The notes below the pieces were generated by a model. It was not told the origin of the DNA and did not search any database. It was given only the letters and a program-made list of their open reading frames with translations. From Clostridiales bacterium (GTDB lineage Bacteria; Bacillota; Clostridia; Lachnospirales; Lachnospiraceae): a DNA stretch of 64,000 nt. Location: contig JAAYNV010000043.1 in the NCBI GenBank assembly GCA_012520645.1, forward strand, positions 1-64,000, in the 5' to 3' direction. Position 1 is the stretch's first letter; each line of letters opens with the position of its first letter. Position numbers and translations under genes: made by a program. Shown in pieces: positions 34,300-42,919 of this stretch.

Positions 34300-35259
34300 A
34301 TGAAAAAGATAGAGGACGGAAAAGAATTTTACGACAATATAGAAATTCCGGAGGAGCTTTCCATGCGGGTGAAAAAAACGATTGCAGAACATCCGAAAAA
34401 GGAAGAAAGGTCAGAAAAAAAGTTGATGTATATCGGACGATATTTTACGGCGGCAGCGGCAGCGGCAGTAGTCTGCTTTACCGCAGCGCTCAATACGAGC
34501 GAAGTTTTCGCAAAAGAGGCAGGAGAACTGCCGATCATCGGAGGCCTGGCAAGAGTACTCACCATACGCTCTTATGAGTCGCATGAAAATAATGTGAATC
34601 TTGCTGTGCGGGTTCCTGCGGTGGAAGTAGGGGATAATGTACAGGATGAAAATAAGGAAGCAACGGGAGAAATGCTTCAGGAAATGACTGTGGAACAGCT
34701 TGCAGAGCAGAAGGAGTTTACCGGTGATATCAATGCTGAGATCGAACGGATCGTAGATGAATTTGTAAAGAAGGCGGAACAGGATTTTGCAGAGTATAAA
34801 GAAGCCTTTTTCGCTACCGGAGGAACGGAGGAAGAGTGGGCTGACCGTGAAATGGATGTACAGGCAGATTATGAAGTGAAATACCAGAAGGGTTCCGTTC
34901 TGTCTATGGTACTACAGTTGAATGAAGCATGGGTATCGGCTTACGGGGAACAGTATTATTATAATCTGGATCTTTCTACGAACAGAGAACTTACGCTAAA
35001 GGATGTGCTGGGAGAGGATTATGAGAACATTGCAAATGAAGCAATCCTTGCGCAAATGTATGAGAGAGCAGAGAGTGAAGGCTACGTATACTGGGGTGTG
35101 ACAGATACAGAGAGCGACATTGATATGGGCGGTTTTATGGGAGTAAATGAGGAAACGAATTTCTATCTTGATGAAAACGGCAATCCGGTCGTCTGCTTTG
35201 CCAAGTATGAGGTAGGACCGGGGTATATGGGCGTACAGGAATTTGAAATTGTGAGATAA
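34300..35259 (+). CDS. RsiV-like anti-sigma factor (DUF4163/DUF3298 membrane protein)
   Basis: 319 aa. A short cytosolic N terminus (1-45, FYDNIEIPEELSMRVKKTI) would bind the sigma factor. One transmembrane helix (about 47-63, Ala-rich) is followed by a possible signal-peptidase site (SEVFAKEAG) and a large extracellular domain (about 75-319). The C-terminal part (LSTNRELTLKDVLGEDYENI and NFYLDENGNPVVCFAKYEVG) fits DUF3298. RsiV of B. subtilis binds lysozyme and is cut by signal peptidase to free SigV. Co-transcribed with the sigma gene. Confidence 0.82.
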   Translation: MKKIEDGKEFYDNIEIPEELSMRVKKTIAEHPKKEERSEKKLMYIGRYFTAAAAAAVVCFTAALNTSEVFAKEAGELPIIGGLARVLTIRSYESHENNVNLAVRVPAVEVGDNVQDENKEATGEMLQEMTVEQLAEQKEFTGDINAEIERIVDEFVKKAEQDFAEYKEAFFATGGTEEEWADREMDVQADYEVKYQKGSVLSMVLQLNEAWVSAYGEQYYYNLDLSTNRELTLKDVLGEDYENIANEAILAQMYERAESEGYVYWGVTDTESDIDMGGFMGVNEETNFYLDENGNPVVCFAKYEVGPGYMGVQEFEIVR

Positions 35260-35340
35260 GCCGGAAAAGATGTGCTGTATATCCTGTTGTTTTTCACATA
35301 TATATTTTATGAAGAGCAGGAAACAGGATGTGGATAGACT

Positions 35341-36693
35341 GTGAAAAACATGGTTGGTGCAGGAAATGGTAAGGATAACCGATACAGGAAAATGGGGTAC
35401 AAATGTAGGAGAAAGGCGGTGGGAGTGCTTTTAGCGGCAGCACTTCTTACCGCTTCTCTTTGTGCAGAGTGCAGAGCGGAGGAGGAACCGTCTTCTTTGT
35501 ATGCCAAGGCTGCCGTACTTATGGATGCGGACAGCGGCAGGGTTTTATATAGTAAAAACGGAGATGAGGTACTGCCGATGGCAAGTACGACAAAGATTAT
35601 GACCTGTATTGTAGCTTTGGAAAATGGAAAAATGGAGGATCAGGTTACGGTATCCGCCTATGCGGCTGGTCAGCCAAAGGTGCATCTGGGAATGGATAAG
35701 GGACAGCAGTTTGTATTGCAGGATTTATTGTATTCCATGATGCTGGAATCCCACAATGACTCAGCGGTGGTTATTGCAGAACATATTGGTGCAGAGTTTT
35801 TATCTCTGCCGCCTGAGGGGGAGCGGAGTGTGGAAGAAAGCAGACAGGCGGTGGCTGCCTTTGCCGGGCTGATGAACCAGAAGGCAAGAGATATTGGCTG
35901 CTTTGATACATTTTATGTGACACCGAATGGACTGGATGCGGTCTGGACAGGAGAGGACGGGGTGGAAAGAAGGCATTCCACCACTGCAAGGGATCTTGCT
36001 TTCGTGATGCGGTATTGTATCGGGCAGTCTGTACAGAAGGAGAAGTTTTTGGAGATTACCAGAACTTCTTCTTATTCTTTTACAGATGTTTCCGGAAAGC
36101 GGAGCTATACCTGCATTAATCATAACGCTTTTTTACAGATGATGGAAGGAGCGCTCAGTGGAAAGACCGGTTTTACAAATGCAGCAGGTTATTGCTATGT
36201 GGGAGCTTTGGAACGGGATGGAAAGTGTTTTACTGTGGCGCTTTTAGCCTGCGGCTGGCCCAATCATAAAGGCTGGAAGTGGAGTGATACAAGGGCGTTG
36301 ATGGAGTATGGGCTTTCGAATTACATATATAAATCATTGGAAGAAAAAGAACCCGATGAAAAATGGTGCAGACCGATTCCGGTAAAGAACGGACAGACAG
36401 AGCACATCGGAGAAGAAGCTGTTACCAGAGTCAGACTGGAAAAGGCGGTGGATGCCAGAGAGGAAATGCTTTTGAAACAAAATGAGCAAATCGAAATAAA
36501 ATGTCAGGTAAAGGAGAATCTGGAGGCTCCGGTTACTTCCGGAGAGGAGGTAGGACAAATCTGCTATCTGGTAGGCGGCGAGGTATTTCGGATGGATATG
36601 ATTGTGACAGAGGATGCAGTGGAGCAGATCAATATGGGGTGGTGTTTTCAGAAGATTCTGGACAGATTCCTGTTAAGCGGAATCGCTTTCTAA
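35341..36693 (+). CDS. D-alanyl-D-alanine carboxypeptidase (second copy, DacF/PBP5 family)
   Basis: 450 aa from GTG 35341; ATG 35392 would give a compact signal peptide (KCRRKAVGVLLAAALLTASL). Active-site motifs are STTK in MASTTKIMT, SHN in MLESHNDSAVVIAEH and KTG in LSGKTGFTNAAGYCYVG; the middle motif is SHN rather than SGN. The C-terminal domain is long, and the last 25 residues are amphipathic (INMGWCFQKILDRFLLSG), fit for membrane anchoring. It follows the SigV/RsiV pair by 81 bp and may share its regulation, although no ECF-type box was seen in that gap. Confidence 0.9.
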   Translation: MKNMVGAGNGKDNRYRKMGYKCRRKAVGVLLAAALLTASLCAECRAEEEPSSLYAKAAVLMDADSGRVLYSKNGDEVLPMASTTKIMTCIVALENGKMEDQVTVSAYAAGQPKVHLGMDKGQQFVLQDLLYSMMLESHNDSAVVIAEHIGAEFLSLPPEGERSVEESRQAVAAFAGLMNQKARDIGCFDTFYVTPNGLDAVWTGEDGVERRHSTTARDLAFVMRYCIGQSVQKEKFLEITRTSSYSFTDVSGKRSYTCINHNAFLQMMEGALSGKTGFTNAAGYCYVGALERDGKCFTVALLACGWPNHKGWKWSDTRALMEYGLSNYIYKSLEEKEPDEKWCRPIPVKNGQTEHIGEEAVTRVRLEKAVDAREEMLLKQNEQIEIKCQVKENLEAPVTSGEEVGQICYLVGGEVFRMDMIVTEDAVEQINMGWCFQKILDRFLLSGIAF

Positions 36694-36775
36694 CGAAAAA
36701 GCAGGAAATCTGTTTGCATGTTACTAATTTTTTTGCTAAATTTTTTCATTTTTTACTAGGCGATTTGACTTATTT

Positions 36776-36785
36776 ATGTTATACT
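36776..36785 (+). promoter_or_regulatory. Extended -10 promoter of the decarboxylase operon
   Basis: ATGTTATACT with the TG motif at 36777-36778 and TATACT at 36780-36785. No good -35 at 17 bp; TTGACT at 36765 is too close. A leader of about 80 nt follows before the first gene. Confidence 0.5.
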
Positions 36786-36870
36786 TCTAAAGTACGCGAA
36801 AGTGTGGGAGTCTCTGCGCTTTTGTAAAAATGTTTTATATTTAATTATTATAAATGGAGGGCTGAAAAAC

Positions 36871-38298
36871 ATGAGTACTACTTCAAAAGCGAGTCAAAGA
36901 ATAGCAGCTTTACTCGATGAAAACAGTTTCGTTGAAATCGGCGCGCTCGTTACAGCAAGAGCAACAGATTTTGATTTGAAACAGACGGAAACTCCTTCTG
37001 ACGGTGTTGTAACCGGTTATGGAGTAATCGATGGCAATCTTGTGTATGTATACAGCCAGGATGCATCCGTATTAAACGGCTCTGTTGGTGAAATGCATGC
37101 AAAGAAAATTGCAAACCTCTATGATCTGGCTATGAAGACAGGAGCACCTGTCATTGGGCTGATTGATTCTACAGGACTTAGATTACAGGAGGCTACTGAT
37201 GCGTTAAACGCTTTCGGTGAGATTTATTTAAAGCAGGTCAATGCTTCCGGTGTAATTCCTCAGATTACAGCAATCTTAGGAACCTGTGGCGGTGGTCTGG
37301 CTATTATGCCGACACTGACAGACTTCACTTTTATGGAGGAGAAAAACGCGAAGTTATTCGTAAACTCTCCGAATGCACTGGAAGGTAACAGCGATTCCAA
37401 GTGTGATACGGCATCTGCTGCATTTCAGAGCGAAGAAACCGCAAATGTGGATATGGTTGCAGATGAAGCAACGATTTTTGCAAAAATCCGCGAACTGGTT
37501 TCCATGCTTCCGGCAAACAATGAGGATGATATGTCCTATGAAGAATGTACAGATGATTTAAACAGAGGCAGTGCAGAACTTGCGAACTGTGTAGGTGATA
37601 CATCCATCGCTCTTTCCATTCTTTCTGACAATAATGTTTTCTTCGAGGTAAAAGAGAACTATGCGAAAGATATGGTAACAGGATTTATCAAGCTAAATGG
37701 TGTGACCGTTGGTGCTGTTGCAAACCGTTCGGAAGTATTTGCAGACGGTGAAGTAAAAGAAAAATTTGGGGCAGTCCTTACCGTAAGAGGATGTGAAAAA
37801 GCAGCAGATTTTGTAAACTTCTGTGATGCTTTCGGTATTCCGGTACTGACACTGACAAATGTAAAGGGTTATGCGGCTACGGTATGTGCAGAGAAGAAAA
37901 TTGCAGCAGCAGTGGCAAAACTTACATATGCGTTTGCTAACGCTACCGTTCCTAAGGTAAATGTTGTAATTGGACAGGCATTCGGAAGTGCTTATGTGGC
38001 AATGAACTCCAAGGCAATCGGTGCTGACATTACAATGGCATGGCCGGATGCACAGATTGGCAGCATGGATGCCAAGAATGCAGCTCAGATCATGTATGAG
38101 GGCAAGGGTGCTGACGTGATTAAGGAGAAGGCAGCAGAGTATGCGGCACTGCAGACAAGTGCGACAAGTGCAGCAAGAAGAGGATATGTAGATCAGATCG
38201 TAGAGCCGGCTGACACAAGAAAGTATGTCATTGGTGCATTTGAGATGCTGTTCACAAAGAGGGATGACCGCCCTGCGAAAAAACATGGTACCGTTTAG
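36871..38298 (+). CDS. Biotin-dependent carboxyltransferase subunit (MmdA/12S-like)
   Basis: 475 aa from ATG 36871 (GGAGG at 36856-36860). A two-part crotonase-fold carboxyltransferase: the N half has ATDFDLKQTETPSDGVVTGY, YSQDASVLNGSVGEMHAKKI and TCGGGLAIMPTLTDFTFM (acyl-CoA oxyanion-hole Gly-rich loop); the C half has LTNVKGYAATVCAEKKIAAA and VVIGQAFGSAYVAMNSKAIG. The family moves CO2 between an acyl-CoA (methylmalonyl-, malonyl- or glutaconyl-CoA) and biotin. It is shorter and more divergent than typical MmdA (about 510 aa). First gene of a five-gene operon; the acyl-CoA substrate cannot be told. Confidence 0.85.
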   Translation: MSTTSKASQRIAALLDENSFVEIGALVTARATDFDLKQTETPSDGVVTGYGVIDGNLVYVYSQDASVLNGSVGEMHAKKIANLYDLAMKTGAPVIGLIDSTGLRLQEATDALNAFGEIYLKQVNASGVIPQITAILGTCGGGLAIMPTLTDFTFMEEKNAKLFVNSPNALEGNSDSKCDTASAAFQSEETANVDMVADEATIFAKIRELVSMLPANNEDDMSYEECTDDLNRGSAELANCVGDTSIALSILSDNNVFFEVKENYAKDMVTGFIKLNGVTVGAVANRSEVFADGEVKEKFGAVLTVRGCEKAADFVNFCDAFGIPVLTLTNVKGYAATVCAEKKIAAAVAKLTYAFANATVPKVNVVIGQAFGSAYVAMNSKAIGADITMAWPDAQIGSMDAKNAAQIMYEGKGADVIKEKAAEYAALQTSATSAARRGYVDQIVEPADTRKYVIGAFEMLFTKRDDRPAKKHGTV

Positions 38299-38315
38299 AA
38301 AGGATGATACTTAAT

Positions 38316-39044
38316 ATGAAAAAATTTCTTCTGGTATTAGGTATGATCACCTGTATGATCGGAATGACAGCATGCGGCAAGCAGGCTGAAGCGGTAAAAC
38401 CGATCATGGATGAAGCTACAGCAACCTCTGCCGCAGAGTTTACCGTAGATCTGATCGCACAGATTATGGAAAGCGGTCTGACAGAGCAGTATGCAGAGGA
38501 TCCAGTGATTTCAAAAGCTTTGGAAAGCTGGGAAAAGGCTTTGCCGGATATAGGTGATTATAAGAAAATAGTTTCTTCGGAAGCAACAATCGATGATAAA
38601 CAGGCCGTTGTAAATGTGACAATAGAGGGTACTGAGCACGATGCAGTTGTAGAAGTCATTATAGGCAAAGAGGAGTATGTCAGCATTACCACAAATGTGA
38701 TGTATTCTTTTGGTGAGTTGATGACGAAGGCAGGTCTCAATACTCTGATGGGAATGGGAACCGTATTCATAGTCCTGATTCTGATCAGTCTGATTATTTC
38801 CTGCTTTAACTTTATCCCAAAGATTCAGGAAAAATTTGGCAAGAAGACAGAAACAACAACGACGGCAGCTGTGGCAGCACCGGTTATAGCAGCTCCTGCA
38901 ACAGAAGAGAATCTGGCAGATGATCTGGAGCTGGTAGCTGTTATTTCAGCAGCAATTGCAGCCAGCGAGGGCGCTGCAAGTACAGACGGATTTGTAGTAA
39001 GAAGCATTAGGAGAGTTAATGCAGGCAAATGGCAGAGAGCCTAA
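38316..39044 (+). CDS. OadG-type gamma subunit with lipoprotein N-terminal domain
   Basis: 242 aa from ATG 38316, correctly spaced from AAAGGA; an ATG at 38304 abuts it. The N terminus is a lipoprotein signal (KKFLLVLGMITCMIGMTACG, lipobox MTAC). An extracellular domain follows (about 25-135), then one transmembrane helix (about 150-170, FIVLILISLIISCFNFI), an Ala-rich linker and a short basic C terminus typical of OadG. OadG anchors and assembles Na+-pumping decarboxylases. Ordinary OadG proteins are about 80-120 aa, so the lipoprotein domain is an addition. Confidence 0.75.
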   Translation: MKKFLLVLGMITCMIGMTACGKQAEAVKPIMDEATATSAAEFTVDLIAQIMESGLTEQYAEDPVISKALESWEKALPDIGDYKKIVSSEATIDDKQAVVNVTIEGTEHDAVVEVIIGKEEYVSITTNVMYSFGELMTKAGLNTLMGMGTVFIVLILISLIISCFNFIPKIQEKFGKKTETTTTAAVAAPVIAAPATEENLADDLELVAVISAAIAASEGAASTDGFVVRSIRRVNAGKWQRA

Positions 39045-39086
39045 ACAGAGAAACGAATAGAAGACCATTATAGGAGGATTATTAAA

Positions 39087-39458
39087 ATGAAAAATTATAC
39101 CATTACCGTAAATGGAAACGTATATGATGTAGTTGTAGAAGAAGGCGCTTCCACAGGTGCTCCTGTCGCAGCAGCAAAGGCAGCTCCTGTTGCAGCACCG
39201 AAGGCAGCTCCTGCAGCAGCACCGAGGGCAGCAGGTGCTGCAGGCAGCGTGAAGATTGAAGCTGGTGCAGCAGGTAAAGTATTCAAGATTGAAGCAAGTG
39301 TTGGACAGGCTGTAAAATCTGGTGACACAGTAGTCGTTGTAGAGGCTATGAAGATGGAAATCCCGGTTGTTGCACCTCAGGATGGTACTGTCGCAAGCAT
39401 CGACGTTGCAGTAGGCGATGCAGTAGAGGCTGGAGCAGTACTTGCAACATTGAACTAA
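39087..39458 (+). CDS. Biotin carboxyl carrier protein of the decarboxylase (1.3S/gamma-like)
   Basis: 123 aa. The N terminus (KNYTITVNGNVYDVVVEE) is the family start. An Ala/Pro-rich flexible linker (about 22-52) is followed by a biotinyl domain with biotin-accepting K89 in VEAMKMEIPV. The biotin arm carries CO2 between the carboxyltransferases and the membrane beta subunit. Strong RBS AGGAGG. Located between the gamma and beta genes. Confidence 0.95.
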   Translation: MKNYTITVNGNVYDVVVEEGASTGAPVAAAKAAPVAAPKAAPAAAPRAAGAAGSVKIEAGAAGKVFKIEASVGQAVKSGDTVVVVEAMKMEIPVVAPQDGTVASIDVAVGDAVEAGAVLATLN

Positions 39459-39503
39459 TGGGGAGTCATGTTCCCTATGACAATAAAAACGGGAGGTCAA
39501 TAA

Positions 39504-40655
39504 ATGTCTTATATAGCGACAACATTAGACAACTTGGTACATCAGACAGCGTTTTTCAATTTATCAGTTGGAAACTACGTCATGATTGTAGTAGCTTGTG
39601 TATTTCTCTATCTGGCTATCAGAAAAGAGTATGAACCGCTTCTTCTGGTGCCGATAGCATTTGGTATGCTGCTCGTTAATATCTATCCGGATATTATGCT
39701 TCACGCAGAAGAGTCTGCAAATGGGGTCGGCGGCTTACTGTATTATTTCTATATTCTGGATGAATGGGCAATTCTGCCGTCCCTGATCTTTATGGGTGTC
39801 GGTGCGATGACAGACTTTGGTCCGCTGATTGCCAATCCGAAGAGCTTTTTACTTGGTGCATCTGCACAGTTCGGTATTTTTGCTGCATATTTTGGAGCAA
39901 TTGCACTGGGTTTTAATGACAAGGCAGCTGCAGCAATTTCCATTATTGGTGGTGCTGACGGTCCGACATCTATCTTCCTTGCAGGTAAACTTGGACAGAC
40001 CGCTTTGCTTGGACCGATTGCGGTAGCAGCATATTCTTATATGTCTCTGGTGCCGATCATTCAGCCGCCGATTATGAAGCTGTTAACCACAGAAAAGGAA
40101 AGAAAAATTAAAATGGGACAGCTTCGTCCGGTTTCCAAGTTGGAGAAGATTTTATTTCCGATTATCGTTACCATTGTTGTATGTCTGATTTTACCGACCA
40201 CAGCTCCGCTTGTTGGAATGCTGATGTTAGGAAACCTGTTCAAAGAGTCCGGTGTGGTAAGACAGCTGACAGATACTGCATCCAATGCGTTGATGTATAT
40301 CGTTGTTATCCTGCTTGGTACTTCTGTTGGTGCTACAACCAGTGCCGAAGCATTCTTAAAATGGGATACAATTAAGATTGTAGTTTTAGGTCTGGTTGCT
40401 TTTGCATTCGGTACTGCCGCAGGTGTATTGTTTGGTAAGCTGATGTGCAAGCTGACGGGTGGAAAGGTAAATCCGCTTATTGGTTCTGCGGGTGTATCTG
40501 CAGTGCCGATGGCAGCGCGTGTTTCACAGAAGGTCGGTGCAGAAGCCGATCCTACCAATTTCCTGTTAATGCACGCTATGGGTCCTAATGTAGCAGGTGT
40601 TATTGGTACAGCCGTAGTAGCAGGAACATTTATGGCTATTTTCGGAGTATTCTAA
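39504..40655 (+). CDS. oadB: Na+-translocating decarboxylase beta subunit
   Basis: 383 aa, about nine to ten transmembrane helices. It contains the functional signatures of the beta family: GGADGPTSIFLAGKLG, carrying the essential Asp of the Na+ path, and GSAGVSAVPMAARVSQKVGA. It decarboxylates carboxybiotin and couples this to Na+ export. GGAGG RBS. The same subunit serves oxaloacetate, methylmalonyl-CoA and malonate decarboxylases (OadB/MmdB), so it does not settle the substrate. Confidence 0.94.
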   Translation: MSYIATTLDNLVHQTAFFNLSVGNYVMIVVACVFLYLAIRKEYEPLLLVPIAFGMLLVNIYPDIMLHAEESANGVGGLLYYFYILDEWAILPSLIFMGVGAMTDFGPLIANPKSFLLGASAQFGIFAAYFGAIALGFNDKAAAAISIIGGADGPTSIFLAGKLGQTALLGPIAVAAYSYMSLVPIIQPPIMKLLTTEKERKIKMGQLRPVSKLEKILFPIIVTIVVCLILPTTAPLVGMLMLGNLFKESGVVRQLTDTASNALMYIVVILLGTSVGATTSAEAFLKWDTIKIVVLGLVAFAFGTAAGVLFGKLMCKLTGGKVNPLIGSAGVSAVPMAARVSQKVGAEADPTNFLLMHAMGPNVAGVIGTAVVAGTFMAIFGVF

Positions 40656-40704
40656 ATCGAAACCGGACAGCCAGTTATATACAAAAATTCAGGAGGAAAA
40701 AGAA

Positions 40705-42132
40705 ATGTCAGAACAGGTTAAAAAACCGATTAAAATTATGGAAACCGTACTTCGTGACGCTCATCAGTCTCTGATTGCGACCAGAATGCCGACTGAAATG
40801 ATGCTTCCTATTGTAGATAAAATGGATAAAGTCGGATACCATGCAGTAGAGTGTTGGGGTGGTGCGACATTCGATGCTTCCCTTCGTTTCTTAAAGGAAG
40901 ATCCATGGGACAGACTGAGAAAGTTAAGAGATGGCTTCAAGAATACAAAATTACAAATGTTATTTAGAGGTCAGAACATCTTAGGCTACAGACCGTATGC
41001 AGATGATGTAGTAGATTACTTCGTACAGAAATCCGTTGCAAATGGAATCGATATCATCCGTATTTTCGACTGTCTGAATGATCTTAGAAACTTACAGGCT
41101 GCAGTAGATGCAACTAATAAGGTTAAGAAACAGGAAGGCAGAGGACATGCGCAGGTTGCACTTTCCTATACATTAGGTGATGCCTATACGATGGATTACT
41201 GGATGGATATGGCTAAGAAGATCGAGGCAATGGGGGCGGACTCTATCTGTATCAAAGATATGGCTGGTCTGTTAGTACCGTATAAGGCAGCTGAGCTGAT
41301 TTCTTCTATGAAGAGCGTTACAAAGCTTCCGATCCAGTTACATACACACTATACTTCCGGTGTTGCCAGCATGACCTATTTAAAAGCAGTAGAAGCAGGT
41401 GTAGATGTAATCGACTGTGCCATTTCTCCGTTTGCCATGGGTACTTCACAGCCGGCAACAGAAGTTATGGTTGAAACCTTCAAGGGTACAGAATATGATA
41501 CGGGCTATGATCAGAATCTTCTTTCTGAAATCGCTGATTACTTCAGACCGTATAGAGATGAGTGCCTTGCAAACGGACTGCTTAATCCGAAGGTTATGGG
41601 TGTTGATATCAAGACTCTGTTATATCAGGTACCGGGTGGAATGTTATCCAACATGGTTAGCCAGCTGAAGGAGCAGAACGCAGAAGATAAATACTATGAT
41701 GTACTGAAGGAAATTCCTGCAGTTCGTAAAGATCTCGGTGAACCGCCTTTGGTAACTCCGTCTTCCCAGATTGTTGGTACACAGGCTGTATTCAATGTAC
41801 TTATGGGTGAGAGATATAAGATGGCCACTGATCAGACCAAGGATGTTCTCCGTGGTAAATATGGTCAGACTGTAAAACCGATGAATCAGGAAGTAATCGA
41901 CAAGGTTATTCCGGGAGAAGAGAGAATCACATGCCGTCCGGCAGATTTGATCGAGAACGAGTTGGATAAGTTGGAGTCCGAAATGGCAGAGTGGAAACAG
42001 CAGGATGAGGATGTTCTGTCCTATGCACTGTTCCCGCAGGTTGCTACAGACTTCTTCAAATATCGTAAAGCACAGCAGGAAAAGGTTGATTTATCTAAGG
42101 CTGATACAAAGAACGGGGCATATCCGGTATAA
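40705..42132 (+). CDS. Pyruvate/oxaloacetate carboxyltransferase subunit (OadA/PycB 5S-like, no biotin domain)
   Basis: 475 aa. A TIM-barrel carboxyltransferase: IMETVLRDAHQSLIATRM (metal Asp), VECWGGATFDASLRFL, KEDPWDRLRKLR, CIKDMAGLLVPYKA (active-site Lys) and QLHTHYTSGVASM (metal His-x-His). The C-terminal conserved helical domain includes VPGGMLSNMVSQLKEQN. The biotinyl domain of full OadA is missing, and biotin is supplied by the separate carrier at 39087. It moves CO2 between oxaloacetate/pyruvate and biotin. Terminator follows at once. Confidence 0.93.
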   Translation: MSEQVKKPIKIMETVLRDAHQSLIATRMPTEMMLPIVDKMDKVGYHAVECWGGATFDASLRFLKEDPWDRLRKLRDGFKNTKLQMLFRGQNILGYRPYADDVVDYFVQKSVANGIDIIRIFDCLNDLRNLQAAVDATNKVKKQEGRGHAQVALSYTLGDAYTMDYWMDMAKKIEAMGADSICIKDMAGLLVPYKAAELISSMKSVTKLPIQLHTHYTSGVASMTYLKAVEAGVDVIDCAISPFAMGTSQPATEVMVETFKGTEYDTGYDQNLLSEIADYFRPYRDECLANGLLNPKVMGVDIKTLLYQVPGGMLSNMVSQLKEQNAEDKYYDVLKEIPAVRKDLGEPPLVTPSSQIVGTQAVFNVLMGERYKMATDQTKDVLRGKYGQTVKPMNQEVIDKVIPGEERITCRPADLIENELDKLESEMAEWKQQDEDVLSYALFPQVATDFFKYRKAQQEKVDLSKADTKNGAYPV

Positions 42133-42143
42133 TTTTAATATCA

Positions 42144-42185
42144 AAAAGGCTGGCATGTTCGAGAGGGCATGCCAGTTTGCTTTTT
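42144..42185 (+). terminator. Terminator of the decarboxylase operon
   Basis: 8-bp core stem CTGGCATG / CATGCCAG (42150-42157, 42168-42175), flanked by an A run upstream and TTTGCTTTTT downstream. Confidence 0.82.
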
Positions 42186-42230
42186 GAGCCAAAGTATAAA
42201 TAACAAGAAGAGAGAAGAGGAGACAGTCGT

Positions 42231-42578
42231 ATGAAGTATTTCATTTATCCTACTATTGATATGAAGGCTACCGGAGCCTGGCTTCGGACAATCTGTCGGA
42301 TACAGAGAATAAGTGCCAGGATGATTCAGGAATATTTAGGGCTTGCTTCCGTACAATCGGTCTATGACTGGTTTCATGGAAAGACACTTCCTTCTCTTGA
42401 AAATATGTGTGCATTGGGGCGGTTGCTTGAAATGCCGGTAGAGAGACTGTTGATTGGAAAATTGGGGGCGCCGTTAGAATGGCATGTACGGTTAGAAAAT
42501 AGACAACGTGCGTTATTACAATATGAAAAGAAATTATTAAGGTATAACCTTAATGACAATTCCATTCTGGTTGTGTAA
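42231..42578 (+). CDS. XRE-type helix-turn-helix regulator
   Basis: 115 aa. The Cro/CI-like HTH occupies about 13-68: TGAWLRTICRIQRISARMI, then QEYLGLASVQSVYDWFHGKT and LPSLENMCALGRLLEMPVER. The C-terminal 40 residues are basic and without a known domain. RBS GGAG. Alone between two terminators, so probably monocistronic; target unknown. It could be a remnant of the element that left the broken integrase downstream, but nothing proves this. Confidence 0.82.
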   Translation: MKYFIYPTIDMKATGAWLRTICRIQRISARMIQEYLGLASVQSVYDWFHGKTLPSLENMCALGRLLEMPVERLLIGKLGAPLEWHVRLENRQRALLQYEKKLLRYNLNDNSILVV

Positions 42579-42919
42579 TATAGAAATAGGCCAGAAGATA
42601 ATTTGTTTTGTAAAAGAGTAAAAAGATTATAGGAAAGATAAAACCATCTGGCATTTCAAAAACTGTCAGATGGTTTCTCTAAAAATAAAATTTTTTGTAT
42701 TTATCAGGCAAAAGATTTCGTCAAGTATTTTAATAAATGAAATGAGAATAGCAAGAAAAAATAAGAAAAATGAAATAGATAGTGATTGAAAAATAAATCT
42801 CATTTTAATATTTTACAAATATTTGATGAAAAAACAGATGTTTTTAATAAGATCCAAATAGAAATTCTTGTTTTGGAAACTTATTACACGTCAAAAATAT
42901 GGTCAGGAAAGGAGTAATC
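42579..42919. other. AT-rich intergenic region before the integrase
   Basis: 341 bp of mostly A/T-rich sequence with no credible gene. It holds one hairpin (42642-42675, listed separately) and long A/T runs. No tRNA, direct repeat or clear attachment site was found by eye. Confidence 0.6.
42642..42675 (+). terminator. Terminator of the XRE regulator
   Basis: Stem AACCATCTGGCA / TGTCAGATGGTT (42642-42653, 42664-42675; one G-U pair), 10-nt loop, followed by TCTCT. The weak T tract lowers confidence. Confidence 0.65.
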
